This document shows positions 51,696 to 62,159 of a stretch of DNA of 64,000 nucleotides, piece by piece. Each line of letters opens with the position of its first letter. Position 1 is the first letter of the stretch. The notes beneath the pieces are model-generated. The model saw only the letters and a program-made list of their open reading frames with translations, ran no database searches and was not told the origin of the DNA. Where the stretch lies: positions 806,001 through 870,000 of the forward strand of contig NZ_CANMOO010000001.1 of assembly GCF_947499585.1 (NCBI RefSeq), given 5' to 3'. The stretch comes from an uncultured Allomuricauda sp. GTDB taxonomy: Bacteria > Bacteroidota > Bacteroidia > Flavobacteriales > Flavobacteriaceae. The position numbers and the translations under genes are program-made.

Positions 51696-54119
51696 TCAGC
51701 GTAGTTCCGCTCCCAATTCTTTTTGATATTTAGACAATAGTTTTGACATCAATTTATCAATCTGTTTATCTGTCAATGTTTTTTTCTCATCCAATAGTGT
51801 AAAACTGACCGCATAGGATTTCTTTCCTTTGGGTAATTTATCACCTTTATAAACATCAAATAGATTTACATTCTTGAGAAGCGTTTTTTCTGTGCTCCAT
51901 GCAAGGTCGTAAACCTGCTGAAAAGTTGTGCTTTCATCCAATTGCAACGCAAAATCACGAGTGACCTCTGGAAACTTTGGTATTTCTTTGAATAGCATGT
52001 TCCCTGTATTTATAGACTTTAGAATAGCATCCCAATCAAAATCAGCATAAAACACATCTTGTTTCAAATCAAATTCCTTCAGCATTGCTTTGCTAACTAA
52101 TCCATAGGTTCCAAGTTCCTTGCCATTTAAGCTACAGCTTAGTCCTTCGGAATAAGAGTCATCACTATAGGGTTTCGTATCAACATTTTTAAGACCTAAT
52201 CTTGTAAAAATGGTTTCCACAATGCCTTTTAAAAAGAAAAAGTCTGTTTTTTTGGAAGCCAATGCCCAGCTGTTTTCTGAGCGATTCCCAGAAACAAAAA
52301 TTGACAAATGCTGTCTTTCTAGATTCTTCTTACCATTTTTATGGTAGGTCTTGCCAAATTCAAATAGTTTTAAATCTGCCTTTTGCCTATTGTTATTGTA
52401 ACTGACAGTTTGAAGTCCTGAAAACAACATTGATGTTCTTAGAACAGATAAATCTGAACTTAAAGGGTTCAACATCTTAACAGCTTTTTTATCCAAGGCC
52501 TCTAAGACGTTTTGAGTGTCCGCTGCCACAAGGCTATTGGTCATTATTTCATAAAAACCTTGTGAAGCAAGCATGTTGCCCACAATATCTTGAATTCTAT
52601 AGTTTTCAAATCTTGAGGTTTGGGCTATGGATGCAGTGAGTTTTTCTTTATAGTCTATATTATTATAACCAAAAACCCTTAAAATTTCTTCAATTACATC
52701 TACCTCGCGTTCCACATCCACTCTGTAGGTTGGAATAGTTAAACCAAGGCCAGATTCTGTAACGTTATTAACCTTAATCTCCAGTGAAGCAAGAATAGAT
52801 TTAATAGAATCTCTTGGAATCTCTTGCCCAATTAATGAATTGATTTTATCAAAAGTTAAAAAAACTTGTCTCTCTTGTGCTTTCTTCGGGTATAAATCAA
52901 CTACTTCTGAACTTATATCTCCACCAGCAATTTCTCGTATTAAGAGCGCTGCTCTTTTTAAAGCATACTCCGTAATATTAATGTCTATTCCGCGCTCAAA
53001 CCGGAAAGATGCATCTGTGTTTAAACCATGTCTTTTTGCCGTTTTTCTAATGGAAACAGAATCAAAATAGGCACTTTCCAAAAATATAGAAGAAGTATGT
53101 TCTGTAACACCGGAATAGACTCCGCCAAAAACCCCTGCAATACACATTGGTTTCTCCGCATCACAAATCATAAGATCTTCTTCGTGAAGTTCACGCTCCA
53201 CATCATCTAGAGTTCTGAATTTTGTTCCAGCGGGTAAAGTTTTTACTTCAATTTTTCCTCCTTTAATTTTTGCAGCATCAAATGCATGTAATGGTTGGCC
53301 CAGTTCATGGAGTACATAATTGGTAATGTCTACTATATTGTTGATAGGAGATAGGCCTATGGCCTTTAAACGGTTTTTTAACCAATCAGGGGATTGTTGA
53401 ACAATGATATTGCTAATAGTTACACCGCAATATCTAGGTGCCAGTTGAATATCCTCAACTTCAACATCTATTTTAAGAGATCTGTTGTCAATGGAAAAGT
53501 TACTTGTGGATGGAGTAACCAATTCTTTCTGGATTTCTTGTTGCTCCAATCCAGCTTTTAAATCCCTGGCAACTCCAAAATGGCTCATGGCATCAGTACG
53601 GTTGGGTGTAAGTCCAATTTCAAAAACCTCATCATTTTCAATTTCAAATACTTTTGAACATAATGTACCCGGTTTTAAAGTATCACTTAAAACCATTATT
53701 CCGTCATGACTCTCTCCTAAGCCTAGTTCATCTTCCGCGCAGATCATACCTTGACTTTCCTCGCCTCTGATCTTACCCTTTTTAATTTTCCAGGCCTCAC
53801 CTTCCTTAGTATACAATGTTGTGCCAATAGTAGCGACGGGAACTTTTTGTCCAGCGGCTACATTAGGTGCGCCACAAACAATTTGCAAAGGAGTTTTTTC
53901 CCCAACATCTACAGTGGTTAATTTAAGTCTATCAGCGTTCGGATGTTTGTCACATGTAAGCACATGCCCAACAACAACATTTTGTAACCCTCCTTTAACC
54001 GATTCAAAGCTAGAAATGCCCTCGACCTCAAGACCTAAGTCTGTCAATAGCTCTCCTGTTTTTTGAGCATTCCAGTCAATTTGCAAAAATTGCTTTAACC
54101 AGTTGTAAGAAATCTTCAT
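51696..54119 (-). CDS. pheT: Phenylalanyl-tRNA synthetase beta subunit
   Basis: PheT with PheS charges tRNA-Phe. The 807-residue protein has the N-terminal tRNA-binding OB domain (VVVGHVLTCDKHPNADRLKLTTVDVG at about 47-72), a B3/B4 editing domain (residues 210-380, VDITNYVLHELGQPLHAFD), the B5 domain, the catalytic-like core (SLVAADTQNVLEALDKKAV) and a C-terminal FDX-ACB anticodon-binding domain (FPEVTRDFALQLDESTTFQQV to LTDKQIDKLMSKLLSKYQKELGA). Length is normal. The alpha subunit gene is not adjacent, so pheS is encoded elsewhere. It is cytosolic. Confidence 0.96.
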   Translation of the reverse strand: MKISYNWLKQFLQIDWNAQKTGELLTDLGLEVEGISSFESVKGGLQNVVVGHVLTCDKHPNADRLKLTTVDVGEKTPLQIVCGAPNVAAGQKVPVATIGTTLYTKEGEAWKIKKGKIRGEESQGMICAEDELGLGESHDGIMVLSDTLKPGTLCSKVFEIENDEVFEIGLTPNRTDAMSHFGVARDLKAGLEQQEIQKELVTPSTSNFSIDNRSLKIDVEVEDIQLAPRYCGVTISNIIVQQSPDWLKNRLKAIGLSPINNIVDITNYVLHELGQPLHAFDAAKIKGGKIEVKTLPAGTKFRTLDDVERELHEEDLMICDAEKPMCIAGVFGGVYSGVTEHTSSIFLESAYFDSVSIRKTAKRHGLNTDASFRFERGIDINITEYALKRAALLIREIAGGDISSEVVDLYPKKAQERQVFLTFDKINSLIGQEIPRDSIKSILASLEIKVNNVTESGLGLTIPTYRVDVEREVDVIEEILRVFGYNNIDYKEKLTASIAQTSRFENYRIQDIVGNMLASQGFYEIMTNSLVAADTQNVLEALDKKAVKMLNPLSSDLSVLRTSMLFSGLQTVSYNNNRQKADLKLFEFGKTYHKNGKKNLERQHLSIFVSGNRSENSWALASKKTDFFFLKGIVETIFTRLGLKNVDTKPYSDDSYSEGLSCSLNGKELGTYGLVSKAMLKEFDLKQDVFYADFDWDAILKSINTGNMLFKEIPKFPEVTRDFALQLDESTTFQQVYDLAWSTEKTLLKNVNLFDVYKGDKLPKGKKSYAVSFTLLDEKKTLTDKQIDKLMSKLLSKYQKELGAELR

Positions 54120-54246
54120 ACCCCAATTTTAAAGTGGACAAATATAAAACAATAGGGTAACAGATTCAATGTAAATTATTGTATACAATGGTGATATTAT
54201 AACTTTTGGGTCGTATTTTAGATTTTTAGGATAAATCTTTCAAATT

Positions 54247-55485
54247 ATGAACAGAATTTGGTTTTTATTTATTGGTATAATAGTACTATTTACATCTTGT
54301 GAAACTAAAAAAATAGAACTGGCCGAAGGGGATTGGTTGGCTAAACTGGATGTTTCTCCAAATGAGGTGTTACCTTTTAATTTTTCATTAGCGAAAAATG
54401 AAGATGGATCTTATAGCATGGAAATGTATAATGCAGATGAAGTGGTAACTGTTGATGAAATTGAGATATGGAATGACTCCATACGCATTAAAATGCCAAT
54501 TTATGAAGGATTTATAGCAGGTGCTTTTTCTGAAAATGAGATTAATGGCAATTTTATCAAAGAAAGTTTGAACAGGATTGTCCCTTTTAGCGCAAAGCAT
54601 GGAAAACAAGATAGGTTTGATCAGAAAACTGAACCAAATATTAATATTTCTGGAATTTGGGAGGTCAATTTTGATGTGGGAACCGATAATGAATACCCAG
54701 CTAAGGGAATTTTTATGCAAAATGACAATGTGTTAAAAGGCACTTTTAGGACAAAAACAGGGGACTATAGGTATTTAGATGGAATTGTATCCGGTGATAC
54801 CCTCAAACTTTCCACCTTTGATGGCGCCCATGCTTTCTTGTTTACGGCAAAAGTATCGGATAGCACATTGAATGGTTATTTCTATTCTGGAAACCATTCC
54901 GTTGAAAAATTTGTTGGCAAACGCAATGAAGCCTTTGAGTTACCCGACGCTAACACATTAACTTTCTTAAAAGAAGGTTATGATGGATTCGATTTTTCAT
55001 TTCCAAATGAAACAGGCGGTATGGTAAGCTTATCGGACCCTCAATTTAAAGATAAAGTGGTTTTGGTACAGATTATGGGTACATGGTGTCCCAATTGCTT
55101 AGACGAGACAAAATTTTATGTCGATTATTTAAACAAAAACCCAGATTTGGATGTTGAATTTGTAGCATTGGCATTTGAATATGCAAAAACAGAGGAAAAA
55201 GCATGGAACGGTATTGAAAGACTTAAAAATAGAGTAGGAGTGGAGTATCCCATTCTGTTAGCACAATACGGAACCTCTGACAAGCAAAAAGCAAACGAAA
55301 AATTACCCATGTTAAATCATGTATTGTCTTATCCAACAACTATTTATATTGATAAAAAAGGTGAGGTACATAAAATACATACAGGATTTAACGGACCTGC
55401 CACGGGTGAAAAGCATGAAGCATTTAAAAAGGAGTTTGACGAGACGATCAACCTACTTACTACAGCAAGTATGGAGACTAAATAA
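54247..55485 (+). CDS. TlpA-family thiol-disulfide lipoprotein
   Basis: This 412-residue protein has lipobox LFTSC (C18). The N-terminal 230 residues form two beta-rich segments of a kind seen before TlpA domains (FNFSLAKNEDGSYSMEMYNADE; GIWEVNFDVGTDNEY), and the C-terminal 170 residues are a TlpA/AhpC thioredoxin domain with the intact active site GTWCPNCLDE (C281, C284) followed by DVEFVALAFEYAKTEEKAW and a cis-Pro region near YPTTIYID. It probably reduces or oxidises disulfides in exported proteins or cytochrome c maturation. Its 3' end overlaps leuB by eight bases, convergent. It has no obvious operon partner. Confidence 0.9.
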   Translation: MNRIWFLFIGIIVLFTSCETKKIELAEGDWLAKLDVSPNEVLPFNFSLAKNEDGSYSMEMYNADEVVTVDEIEIWNDSIRIKMPIYEGFIAGAFSENEINGNFIKESLNRIVPFSAKHGKQDRFDQKTEPNINISGIWEVNFDVGTDNEYPAKGIFMQNDNVLKGTFRTKTGDYRYLDGIVSGDTLKLSTFDGAHAFLFTAKVSDSTLNGYFYSGNHSVEKFVGKRNEAFELPDANTLTFLKEGYDGFDFSFPNETGGMVSLSDPQFKDKVVLVQIMGTWCPNCLDETKFYVDYLNKNPDLDVEFVALAFEYAKTEEKAWNGIERLKNRVGVEYPILLAQYGTSDKQKANEKLPMLNHVLSYPTTIYIDKKGEVHKIHTGFNGPATGEKHEAFKKEFDETINLLTTASMETK

Positions 55486-56596
55486 TTGTTGATTTCCCTA
55501 AATCAATATTCTCGTCATTCATGTTAATATCATCATCGATATCTACAATGTTATTTGCGATAAAGTCACCAACTTGATTGGTGCCATACTGGCTCTTTTG
55601 ATTTAAGTCTGGAGTCACTATTCCTTTTTTTAGAGACTTGTCAACGGCTTCTCTTACGGCCATGGCCTCTTCAAAAAGCCCAAAATGCTCTAATAACATC
55701 GCTGCAGAAAGAATTGAGGCAACTGGGTTGGCAATATCTTTGCCTTTTGCCTGCGGATATGACCCATGAATAGGCTCGAACAAAGCACTTTCATCACCAA
55801 TAGATGCGGAGGCCAAAAGTCCAATAGAACCACCAATTACACTTCCTTCATCAGAAAGAATATCACCAAACATATTTTCAGTCAATATAACGTCAAATTG
55901 GCTTGGGTTTAGAATGATTTGCATCGCTGCATTGTCAACAAATAGAAAATCTAGAGTAACTTCAGGATAACTTTGTCCAATTTTGGTAACGACTTTGCGC
56001 CATAACCTAGAAGACTCCAAAACATTTGCTTTATCAACCAAGGTGAGTTTATTCCTTCTGTTTTTAGCAGCTTTGAAGGCTAGGTGTGCAATCCTACTAA
56101 TTTCTTTTTCAGAATACTCGCAAAGGTCGGAAGCTACTGTACCTTCATCATTTATTTTTTTCTCCCCAAAATAGATTCCGCCAGTCAACTCTCTATAAAT
56201 GGTAAAATCGGTCCCAGAAATGATTTCTTTTTTTAGGGGAGAATTCTCGATTAAGGTCGGAAAAACCTTGACAGGTCTAATATTTGTGTATAGGCCAAGC
56301 TCTTTCCGTAATTTTAAAAGTCCTTGTTCTGGCCTAACTTTGGCATTTGGATTATTGTCGTATTTTGGGTCACCAATGGCTCCAAAAAGCACTGCATTTG
56401 CTTCTCTACATAGTTTTAGAGTGTTATCTGGAAGTGGGCTTCCCTTTTTATCAATTGCGATAGCCCCAACAAGAGCTTCTTTGTAGATAAAGTTATGATT
56501 AAAGGTTTCTTCAACCGCTTGAAGACATTTAACAGCTTGGGCCAATACTTCTGGTCCTATACCATCTCCAGGTAGCAATGCTATATTCAGATTCAT
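55478..56596 (-). CDS. leuB: 3-isopropylmalate dehydrogenase
   Basis: LeuB oxidises and decarboxylates 3-isopropylmalate in leucine synthesis. The 372-residue protein has the family start [20 protein letters not shown], then [50 protein letters not shown] and the metal/substrate motif [26 protein letters not shown]. It carries an acidic C-terminal tail ([18 protein letters not shown]) that is a little longer than usual. It lies 35 bases after leuA on the same strand. LeuCD are not present here. Confidence 0.96.
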   Translation of the reverse strand: MNLNIALLPGDGIGPEVLAQAVKCLQAVEETFNHNFIYKEALVGAIAIDKKGSPLPDNTLKLCREANAVLFGAIGDPKYDNNPNAKVRPEQGLLKLRKELGLYTNIRPVKVFPTLIENSPLKKEIISGTDFTIYRELTGGIYFGEKKINDEGTVASDLCEYSEKEISRIAHLAFKAAKNRRNKLTLVDKANVLESSRLWRKVVTKIGQSYPEVTLDFLFVDNAAMQIILNPSQFDVILTENMFGDILSDEGSVIGGSIGLLASASIGDESALFEPIHGSYPQAKGKDIANPVASILSAAMLLEHFGLFEEAMAVREAVDKSLKKGIVTPDLNQKSQYGTNQVGDFIANNIVDIDDDINMNDENIDLGKSTII

Positions 56597-56631
56597 GTAA
56601 TGGTAGTTTGAAGTTTAAAGGAAGAGGGCAA

Positions 56632-57804
56632 TTAAGCCAAACTTTCAATAGTAATGTTGCTGGTTTCGATAATTTGATGAATATCCTCATCAACTATCTC
56701 TTTTTTGACATCTGCAAATTTCAGAAAGTTTTCATAGACCACATCCAATTGTAGTTTAGTAAGTTCATACCCAACATTTTTTGCGCGATACGCCAATGCC
56801 GCACGACCACTTCTAGCTGTTAATACAATAGAAGATTCACTGACACCAACATCTTTTGGATCCATAATTTCATATGTCTCTCGTTGTTTAATCACCCCAT
56901 CTTGGTGTATGCCAGAGCTGTGTGCAAAGGCATTAGAACCAACTATTGCTTTGTTTGGTTGTACCGGCATTCCCATTTTTTGAGACACCATCTGGCTGGT
57001 ATCTAAAAGGAGTGTACTATTAACACCAGTATCTAAATTTAGATATGGATGCTGTCTTAAAATCATTACTACTTCCTCTAAAGAAGTATTTCCTGCACGC
57101 TCTCCAATACCATTAATTGTACATTCAATTTGTCTTGCACCATTAATTACACCGGCAATTGAATTTGCGGTAGCCAAGCCCAAATCATTGTGGCAGTGAC
57201 AAGAAAGAATTGCTTTATCTATGCCAGTAACATTCTCTTTCAGGTATTTCATTTTTGCTCCATATTCTTCAGGCAAACAATACCCGGTTGTATCTGGAAT
57301 ATTTAGCACTGTGGCACCCGCTTTAATAACAGCTTCACAAACTTGCGCTAAAAAATCATTGTCGGTTCGTCCCGCATCTTCGGCATAAAACTCAACATCT
57401 TCCACAAAAGTTTTAGCATAGGCAACGGCATCCACAGCACGTTCAATTATTTTCTCACGAGTTGTGTTGAATTTGTATTTAATATGAGAATCCGAAGTGC
57501 CAATTCCTGTATGGATTCTTGGTCTTTTTGCAATTTTAATGGCTTCAGCCGCAACTTCAATATCTTTTTTAACCGCTCGAGTCAATCCACATACAGTCGC
57601 ATTTTTCACTAATTTGGCAATTTCATGAACAGACTGAAAATCTCCAGGGCTTGAGATAGGAAAACCGGCCTCAATAATATCCACTCCCAACTCATCTAGA
57701 CGTTCGGCAATGACCAATTTTTGTTTTGTATCTAATTTACAACCAGGAACCTGTTCTCCGTCCCTGAGTGTAGTATCAAAAATTTGTACCTTATCTTTAG
57801 TCAT
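56632..57804 (-). CDS. leuA: 2-isopropylmalate synthase, short form
   Basis: LeuA condenses acetyl-CoA with 2-ketoisovalerate, the first step of leucine synthesis. The catalytic TIM barrel shows [14 protein letters not shown] at residues 9-22, then [16 protein letters not shown] and [15 protein letters not shown]. The protein ends at 390 residues, without the regulatory LeuA dimer domain that makes the classic enzyme about 510 residues and leucine-sensitive. Related citramalate or homocitrate synthases are alternatives; the leuB neighbour supports LeuA. A possible -7 element TATCTTCG (57840-57833, minus strand) lies upstream. Confidence 0.9.
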   Translation of the reverse strand: MTKDKVQIFDTTLRDGEQVPGCKLDTKQKLVIAERLDELGVDIIEAGFPISSPGDFQSVHEIAKLVKNATVCGLTRAVKKDIEVAAEAIKIAKRPRIHTGIGTSDSHIKYKFNTTREKIIERAVDAVAYAKTFVEDVEFYAEDAGRTDNDFLAQVCEAVIKAGATVLNIPDTTGYCLPEEYGAKMKYLKENVTGIDKAILSCHCHNDLGLATANSIAGVINGARQIECTINGIGERAGNTSLEEVVMILRQHPYLNLDTGVNSTLLLDTSQMVSQKMGMPVQPNKAIVGSNAFAHSSGIHQDGVIKQRETYEIMDPKDVGVSESSIVLTARSGRAALAYRAKNVGYELTKLQLDVVYENFLKFADVKKEIVDEDIHQIIETSNITIESLA

Positions 57805-57950
57805 TATTTTAGTCAGTTTTATCTAAGCTATACGAAGATATGGTAGGAGTAATCAAGAACTAAAAAATGATAAAAATCATTACAACGTTAAATTGTATTT
57901 CATATTATTCAAACAGCTGAAATACAGTAATTTAAATTATATTTTTTACG

Positions 57951-59495
57951 ATGACAAATGCCCATAGAGACACCTTATTTGTGTTGATAAAGTCGCTTTC
58001 TAAATCAGAAAAGCGTCAGTTTAAGCTGTATGTGGGTAGACTGGGGGTAAATACTGATGCCAAATTTTTGGCACTTTTCAATTTGTTGGATAAAATGCGG
58101 ATGTATGATGAGCGTCAGATTTTGGAAAGTGGTATTGTTAAAAAAGCACAGCTTTCCAACTTGAAAGCACATCTATACAAACAAATATTGGTAAGCCTGA
58201 GGTTAAATCCTGTAAACCAAAATATACGAGTTCAAATACGGGAACAATTGGATTTTGCTACCATTCTTTATCAGAAAGGACTTTACAAACAAAGCTTAAA
58301 AATTTTGGATAAGGCCAAGAATTTGGCCATTGAAAATGAAGAGAAAAATGTAGCCTATGAAATTGTAGAGCTGGAAAAAATAATTGAGACCCAATACATA
58401 ACAAGAAGTATTCCGGATAGAGCTGATGAACTTTCTGTGCAAGCAAAACAACTTTCAGCACATAATGTAATGACCAGTAAACTTTCTAATCTTTCCTTGC
58501 AGTTGTATGGGATGATGTTGAAAGTTGGTTATGTACGTAGTGACGAGGACCTGCGGAACGTACAGGACTATTTTGAAGCACATTTGCCATCATATAATCT
58601 TGAAGATTTAGGTTTTCGTGAAAAATTATGGCTTTACAAAGCCCATTTGTGGTATAGTTTTTTGACCCAAGATTTTTTGTCTTCCTATAAGTATGCTAGT
58701 AAATGGGTGGATCTTTTTTATGAGAATGAAGAGATGATCGCCTTGAATCCGGTATTCTTTTTAAAAGGAAACCATTACCTCTTGGAATCTCAATTTTTTG
58801 TAAAATATGGTTCACAATTTAAGGAAACCTTGGAGAGAATGGAAGCACAGGTGCATAGTCCTAAGTTTCCACAAAACGATAATATTACCTCATTGGCCTT
58901 TTTGTACATTAACTCCAACAAATTAAACCTGCATTTTTTGGAGGGCACATTTGATAAGGGATTGTATTTGGTCAATATTGTTGAATATGGAATTAAAAAG
59001 CATAGGGATAGGATTGATGAGCATCATATCATGTTATTATATTATAAAATAGCGTGCTTGTATTTTGGAAATGGGGACAATAAAAATTGTATTGTCTACC
59101 TAAAGAAAATCATCTCCAACAAAAACCTTAAAATGCGCGAAGATTTAATGTGCTTTGCCAGGGTCTTGAGCCTAGTAGCACATTATGAGGCAGGAATGGA
59201 CTATCATTTAGAAGTACAGCTTAAAAGCACGTACAAGTTCTTGTTGAAAATGAATGACTTACATGCTGTTCAAAAAGAGATGATCAAGTTCTTGCGTAGC
59301 CTTGGAGATATTTATCCAAGCGAGCTTAGAAACGAATTTCAAAAGCTATATAATGAGCTGAAGAAATATGAAAATCACCCGTATGAGAAAAGAGCTTTTT
59401 TGTATTTGGATATTCTTTCATGGTTGGAAAGTCACCTACAAAATAAGCCAGTGGGTCAGATCATACGAGAGAAGGCAATGGCCATTACTCGTTAG
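57951..59495 (+). CDS. TPR-like helical protein of unknown function
   Basis: This 514-residue soluble protein has no signal peptide. It opens with a conserved-looking block MTNAHRDTLFVLIKSLSKSEKRQFKLYVGRLG, and then repeats helical pairs: ATILYQKGLYKQSLKILDKAKNLA near 105, RADELSVQAKQLSAH, LYYKIACLYFGNGDNKNCIVYLKKII near 365 and later ELRNEFQKLYNELKKY. The pattern is TPR-like, fitting a cytosolic scaffold or regulator. I have seen similar proteins as conserved hypotheticals in Flavobacteriaceae but know no function. It is divergent from leuA and stops one base before the RluA gene's stop. Confidence 0.72.
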   Translation: MTNAHRDTLFVLIKSLSKSEKRQFKLYVGRLGVNTDAKFLALFNLLDKMRMYDERQILESGIVKKAQLSNLKAHLYKQILVSLRLNPVNQNIRVQIREQLDFATILYQKGLYKQSLKILDKAKNLAIENEEKNVAYEIVELEKIIETQYITRSIPDRADELSVQAKQLSAHNVMTSKLSNLSLQLYGMMLKVGYVRSDEDLRNVQDYFEAHLPSYNLEDLGFREKLWLYKAHLWYSFLTQDFLSSYKYASKWVDLFYENEEMIALNPVFFLKGNHYLLESQFFVKYGSQFKETLERMEAQVHSPKFPQNDNITSLAFLYINSNKLNLHFLEGTFDKGLYLVNIVEYGIKKHRDRIDEHHIMLLYYKIACLYFGNGDNKNCIVYLKKIISNKNLKMREDLMCFARVLSLVAHYEAGMDYHLEVQLKSTYKFLLKMNDLHAVQKEMIKFLRSLGDIYPSELRNEFQKLYNELKKYENHPYEKRAFLYLDILSWLESHLQNKPVGQIIREKAMAITR

Positions 59496-60197
59496 TTAAA
59501 GGCATGCATTCCAAATAGGGTCATCAGGTGGCTTTGCTACAAATTTTATTGATTCTTTTTGAACAGGATGTTCAAATTCTAAACTTCTGGCATGCAAATG
59601 AATGCCACCATCTTTATTGCTTCTGTCCGCACCATACTTTAGGTCTCCTTTTATAAAACAGCCCATTGTTGCAAGTTGTGCTCTAATTTGATGATGTCTG
59701 CCCGTTTTTAAATCAATCTCTAAGAGGAAATAACTATTTAATTTTTTCAGAACCCTATATTCCAGAATAGCCTTTTTACTATTGGCAATCTCTTTTTTAT
59801 ATGCATATGATTTGTTTTGCTTTGGATTGCGAACCAACCAATGCGTTAAAACTCCACTTTCATTTTCTGGAGCCTTTTTTACCACTGCCCAATATGCTTT
59901 CTTGGTCTTCCCTTCAGCAAACAGCTTATTTAAACGGGGTAGTGCTTTAGAAGTTTTGGCAAATAGCACAATACCAGAAGTAGGCCTATCCAATCTATGT
60001 ACAACGCCCAAATAAACATTACCTGGCTTATTATATTTCTCTTTAAGAGATTTTTTTACAACTTCGCTTAACGGAACATCACCAGTTTTATCACCTTGAA
60101 CAATATCACCAGGTCTTTTGTTGACCACAATAAGATGATTGTCTTCGTGTAGAATATCTAGATTAGAAGGGCTTGAATGAATGGTTTTATCTGTCAA
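59496..60197 (-). CDS. RluA-family RNA pseudouridine synthase
   Basis: This 233-residue enzyme isomerises uridine to pseudouridine in rRNA or tRNA. The catalytic Asp is D70 in VVHRLDRPTSGIVLFAK, preceded by LIVVNKRPGDIVQG, and followed by ILEYRVLKKLNSYFLLEIDLKTGRHHQIRAQLA, the standard RluA signature. There is no N-terminal S4 domain, so it is the short form. It starts on TTG; no better in-frame start precedes the conserved part. Target uridine is unknown. It lies five bases after panB on the same strand. Confidence 0.92.
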   Translation of the reverse strand: MTDKTIHSSPSNLDILHEDNHLIVVNKRPGDIVQGDKTGDVPLSEVVKKSLKEKYNKPGNVYLGVVHRLDRPTSGIVLFAKTSKALPRLNKLFAEGKTKKAYWAVVKKAPENESGVLTHWLVRNPKQNKSYAYKKEIANSKKAILEYRVLKKLNSYFLLEIDLKTGRHHQIRAQLATMGCFIKGDLKYGADRSNKDGGIHLHARSLEFEHPVQKESIKFVAKPPDDPIWNACL

Positions 60198-60202
60198 AGG
60201 AA

Positions 60203-61021
60203 TTAGTATTGTTCTTCTTCATTAGGAAAATCCTTGCTTTTTACATCACCCACATATTGAGATATGGCATTGCTCATTTCTTCATACAGGTTCATATATC
60301 TACGAAGAAAACGAGGGTTGAATTCATGGGTCATTCCTAAAAGATCATGCACGACCAAAACCTGTCCATCTACACCATTTCCTGCTCCAATACCAATTAT
60401 GGGAATAGAAACGCTTTCTGCTACTTCTTTGGCCAATTTTGCCGGAATTTTTTCAAGAACAATTCCAAAACAACCTAATTTCTCTAACATTTTGGCATCC
60501 TCTTTTAGTTTTTGAGCTTCTTGTTCCTCCTTGGCCCTTACGGTGTAGGTGCCAAATTTGTATATTGATTGAGGAGTAAGCCCCAAATGTCCCATGACGG
60601 GGATACCGGCTCCTATGATTCGTTTTACAGATTCCTTTATTTCACTGCCACCTTCTACTTTTACAGCATGTGCTCCGCTTTCTTTCATGATTCTGATAGC
60701 GGAACGCAGTGCTTCTTTAGAATCACTCTGATAGCTTCCAAAAGGAATATCAACAACTACCAAAGCTCTTTTTGCGGCTCTTACTACAGAACTAGCATGA
60801 TAAATCATCTGGTCCAAAGTAATGGGCAAAGTGGTTTCATGCCCAGCTATTACATTACTAGCAGAATCACCTACCAAAATAACATCTACATTGGCAGCAT
60901 CCACAATTTTTGCCATGGAATAATCATAGGAGGTGAGCATGGAAATTTTCTCACCGTTTTGTTTCATTTCGATCAGGGATTTTACTGTGACCCTTTTGTA
61001 CTCTTTTTTGGCAACTGACAT
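60203..61021 (-). CDS. panB: 3-methyl-2-oxobutanoate hydroxymethyltransferase
   Basis: PanB adds a hydroxymethyl group to 2-ketoisovalerate, the first step to pantothenate and CoA. The 272-residue protein has the family pattern [29 protein letters not shown], then [24 protein letters not shown] with the metal-binding Asp, VKVEGGSEI and [11 protein letters not shown], and [21 protein letters not shown]. Its substrate is shared with LeuA. It is the first gene of a two-gene unit with the pseudouridine synthase. The possible -7 element is TACATTTA at 61048-61041. Confidence 0.97.
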   Translation of the reverse strand: MSVAKKEYKRVTVKSLIEMKQNGEKISMLTSYDYSMAKIVDAANVDVILVGDSASNVIAGHETTLPITLDQMIYHASSVVRAAKRALVVVDIPFGSYQSDSKEALRSAIRIMKESGAHAVKVEGGSEIKESVKRIIGAGIPVMGHLGLTPQSIYKFGTYTVRAKEEQEAQKLKEDAKMLEKLGCFGIVLEKIPAKLAKEVAESVSIPIIGIGAGNGVDGQVLVVHDLLGMTHEFNPRFLRRYMNLYEEMSNAISQYVGDVKSKDFPNEEEQY

Positions 61022-61091
61022 TTGGTTTGCTTTTGATGGCTAAATGTAAGCAGATTTGTTTAATTTGGGTTCTAATCAAAAAACTAGAAAA

Positions 61092-61568
61092 ATGAAAAAA
61101 TCAATCTTCTTGGTCATACTTATCACTTTTGTTAAAGTGAATGCGCAAGGTCCAAATGCTTCAGAATATGACAAACAAGCAGTTAAGGATGTTGTGGAAA
61201 CTTTTTTTGATGGTTTTCATAAACAAGATTCCATGATTATCAAAAGTACACTGGCTAATGATGTTGTGCTTCAAACTACAGCAAGGAACAAGCAAGGAAA
61301 AACGCTGTTCAAGACAGAAAAAATTGAAAAACTGATAACATCCATAACCAGCATTCCTGATAGTATAAGTTTTGAAGAAAAATTGACCTCATTTTCAATC
61401 CAAGTGGATAGAACAATGGCCAACGCTTGGGTAGGTTATGAATTTTGGTTGAACGATAAGTTTAGTCATTGTGGCATAAACTCTTTTCAACTTATAAATT
61501 TTGATGGAGAATGGAAAATTATTTATTTAATTGACACAAGGGGTAAGGCAGGTTGTCTTGATGAATAA
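61092..61568 (+). CDS. Secreted NTF2-like (SnoaL-type) protein
   Basis: From the ATG at 61092 this protein has 158 residues, with a signal peptide MKKSIFLVILITFVKVNAQ cleaved after Gln or Ala; a TTG further upstream (61056) has no signal-like start. The body is a cone-shaped NTF2-like domain: YDKQAVKDVVETFFDGFHKQDSMIIKSTLANDV and later WVGYEFWLNDKFSHCGINSFQLINFDGEWKIIYLIDTRG. Such domains act as small enzymes or ligand pockets; many secreted ones in Bacteroidetes have no known role. It is divergent from panB and convergent with the GNAT gene. Confidence 0.82.
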   Translation: MKKSIFLVILITFVKVNAQGPNASEYDKQAVKDVVETFFDGFHKQDSMIIKSTLANDVVLQTTARNKQGKTLFKTEKIEKLITSITSIPDSISFEEKLTSFSIQVDRTMANAWVGYEFWLNDKFSHCGINSFQLINFDGEWKIIYLIDTRGKAGCLDE

Positions 61569-61597
61569 ACATACCCAAAAATAACTTTTGTAGTGGG

Positions 61598-62113
61598 TTA
61601 GTGTTCTAGGGCTATTTCAAAAAAACATACATCTGCATTATGATAATGTGATGGTAGTTCCGATGTGTTTTTTAATTTTTTCATTCCCAAAAACTTAAAA
61701 CCACTGCTTGTATAATGATTGATTAATCTCACATTATCACCGCATGTATCCATTCTTATGAAATGCTTTTTGTGTTCGTTGGCAAAGGCTTTAGACCAAT
61801 CAACAATTTTCTGTACAAAGTTACTGCCTCTAAAATCGGGGTTTGTGGCTATCCTATGAATATATATTGAAGAATCATTCTCGCTGCCATCCCAAATTTG
61901 AGGATCACTGTGTGTTATTGCCCAAACACAGGCTATTTCATTTTCTATTTCTAATTTAAACTGTCTATTCTCAGTTATTTCCGTTGTGATAAGATCTTCA
62001 TCGAATACTGGCCATAGATTTCTTGGGAATTTTAATCTTTGATAATCAGTTGCCAGTTTATAAAGCCTGAAAATTTCGGAAATATCTTCTTTATTACTGT
62101 TGGTAATGGTCAT
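61598..62113 (-). CDS. GNAT-family N-acetyltransferase
   Basis: This 171-residue cytosolic protein has a GNAT fold: early TNSNKEDISEIFRLYKLAT, then IENEIACVWAITHSDPQIWDG and the acetyl-CoA-binding motif A in YIHRIATNPDFRGSNFVQKIVDWSKAFA (about 92-119), followed by RMDTCGDNVRLINHYTSSGFKFLG, the motif B region. It transfers an acetyl group from acetyl-CoA to an unknown amine. It lies 46 bases after the SCO gene on the same strand and could be in the same transcript as the two genes upstream. Confidence 0.9.
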   Translation of the reverse strand: MTITNSNKEDISEIFRLYKLATDYQRLKFPRNLWPVFDEDLITTEITENRQFKLEIENEIACVWAITHSDPQIWDGSENDSSIYIHRIATNPDFRGSNFVQKIVDWSKAFANEHKKHFIRMDTCGDNVRLINHYTSSGFKFLGMKKLKNTSELPSHYHNADVCFFEIALEH

Positions 62114-62159
62114 GACTTAAAATAGTAATGGATATGTACTGATACTTTTTAGGTCAAAT

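Noticed and set aside
61056..61091. TTG start for the NTF2-like protein
   Set aside because: The extra 12 residues precede a typical signal peptide beginning at the ATG at 61092.
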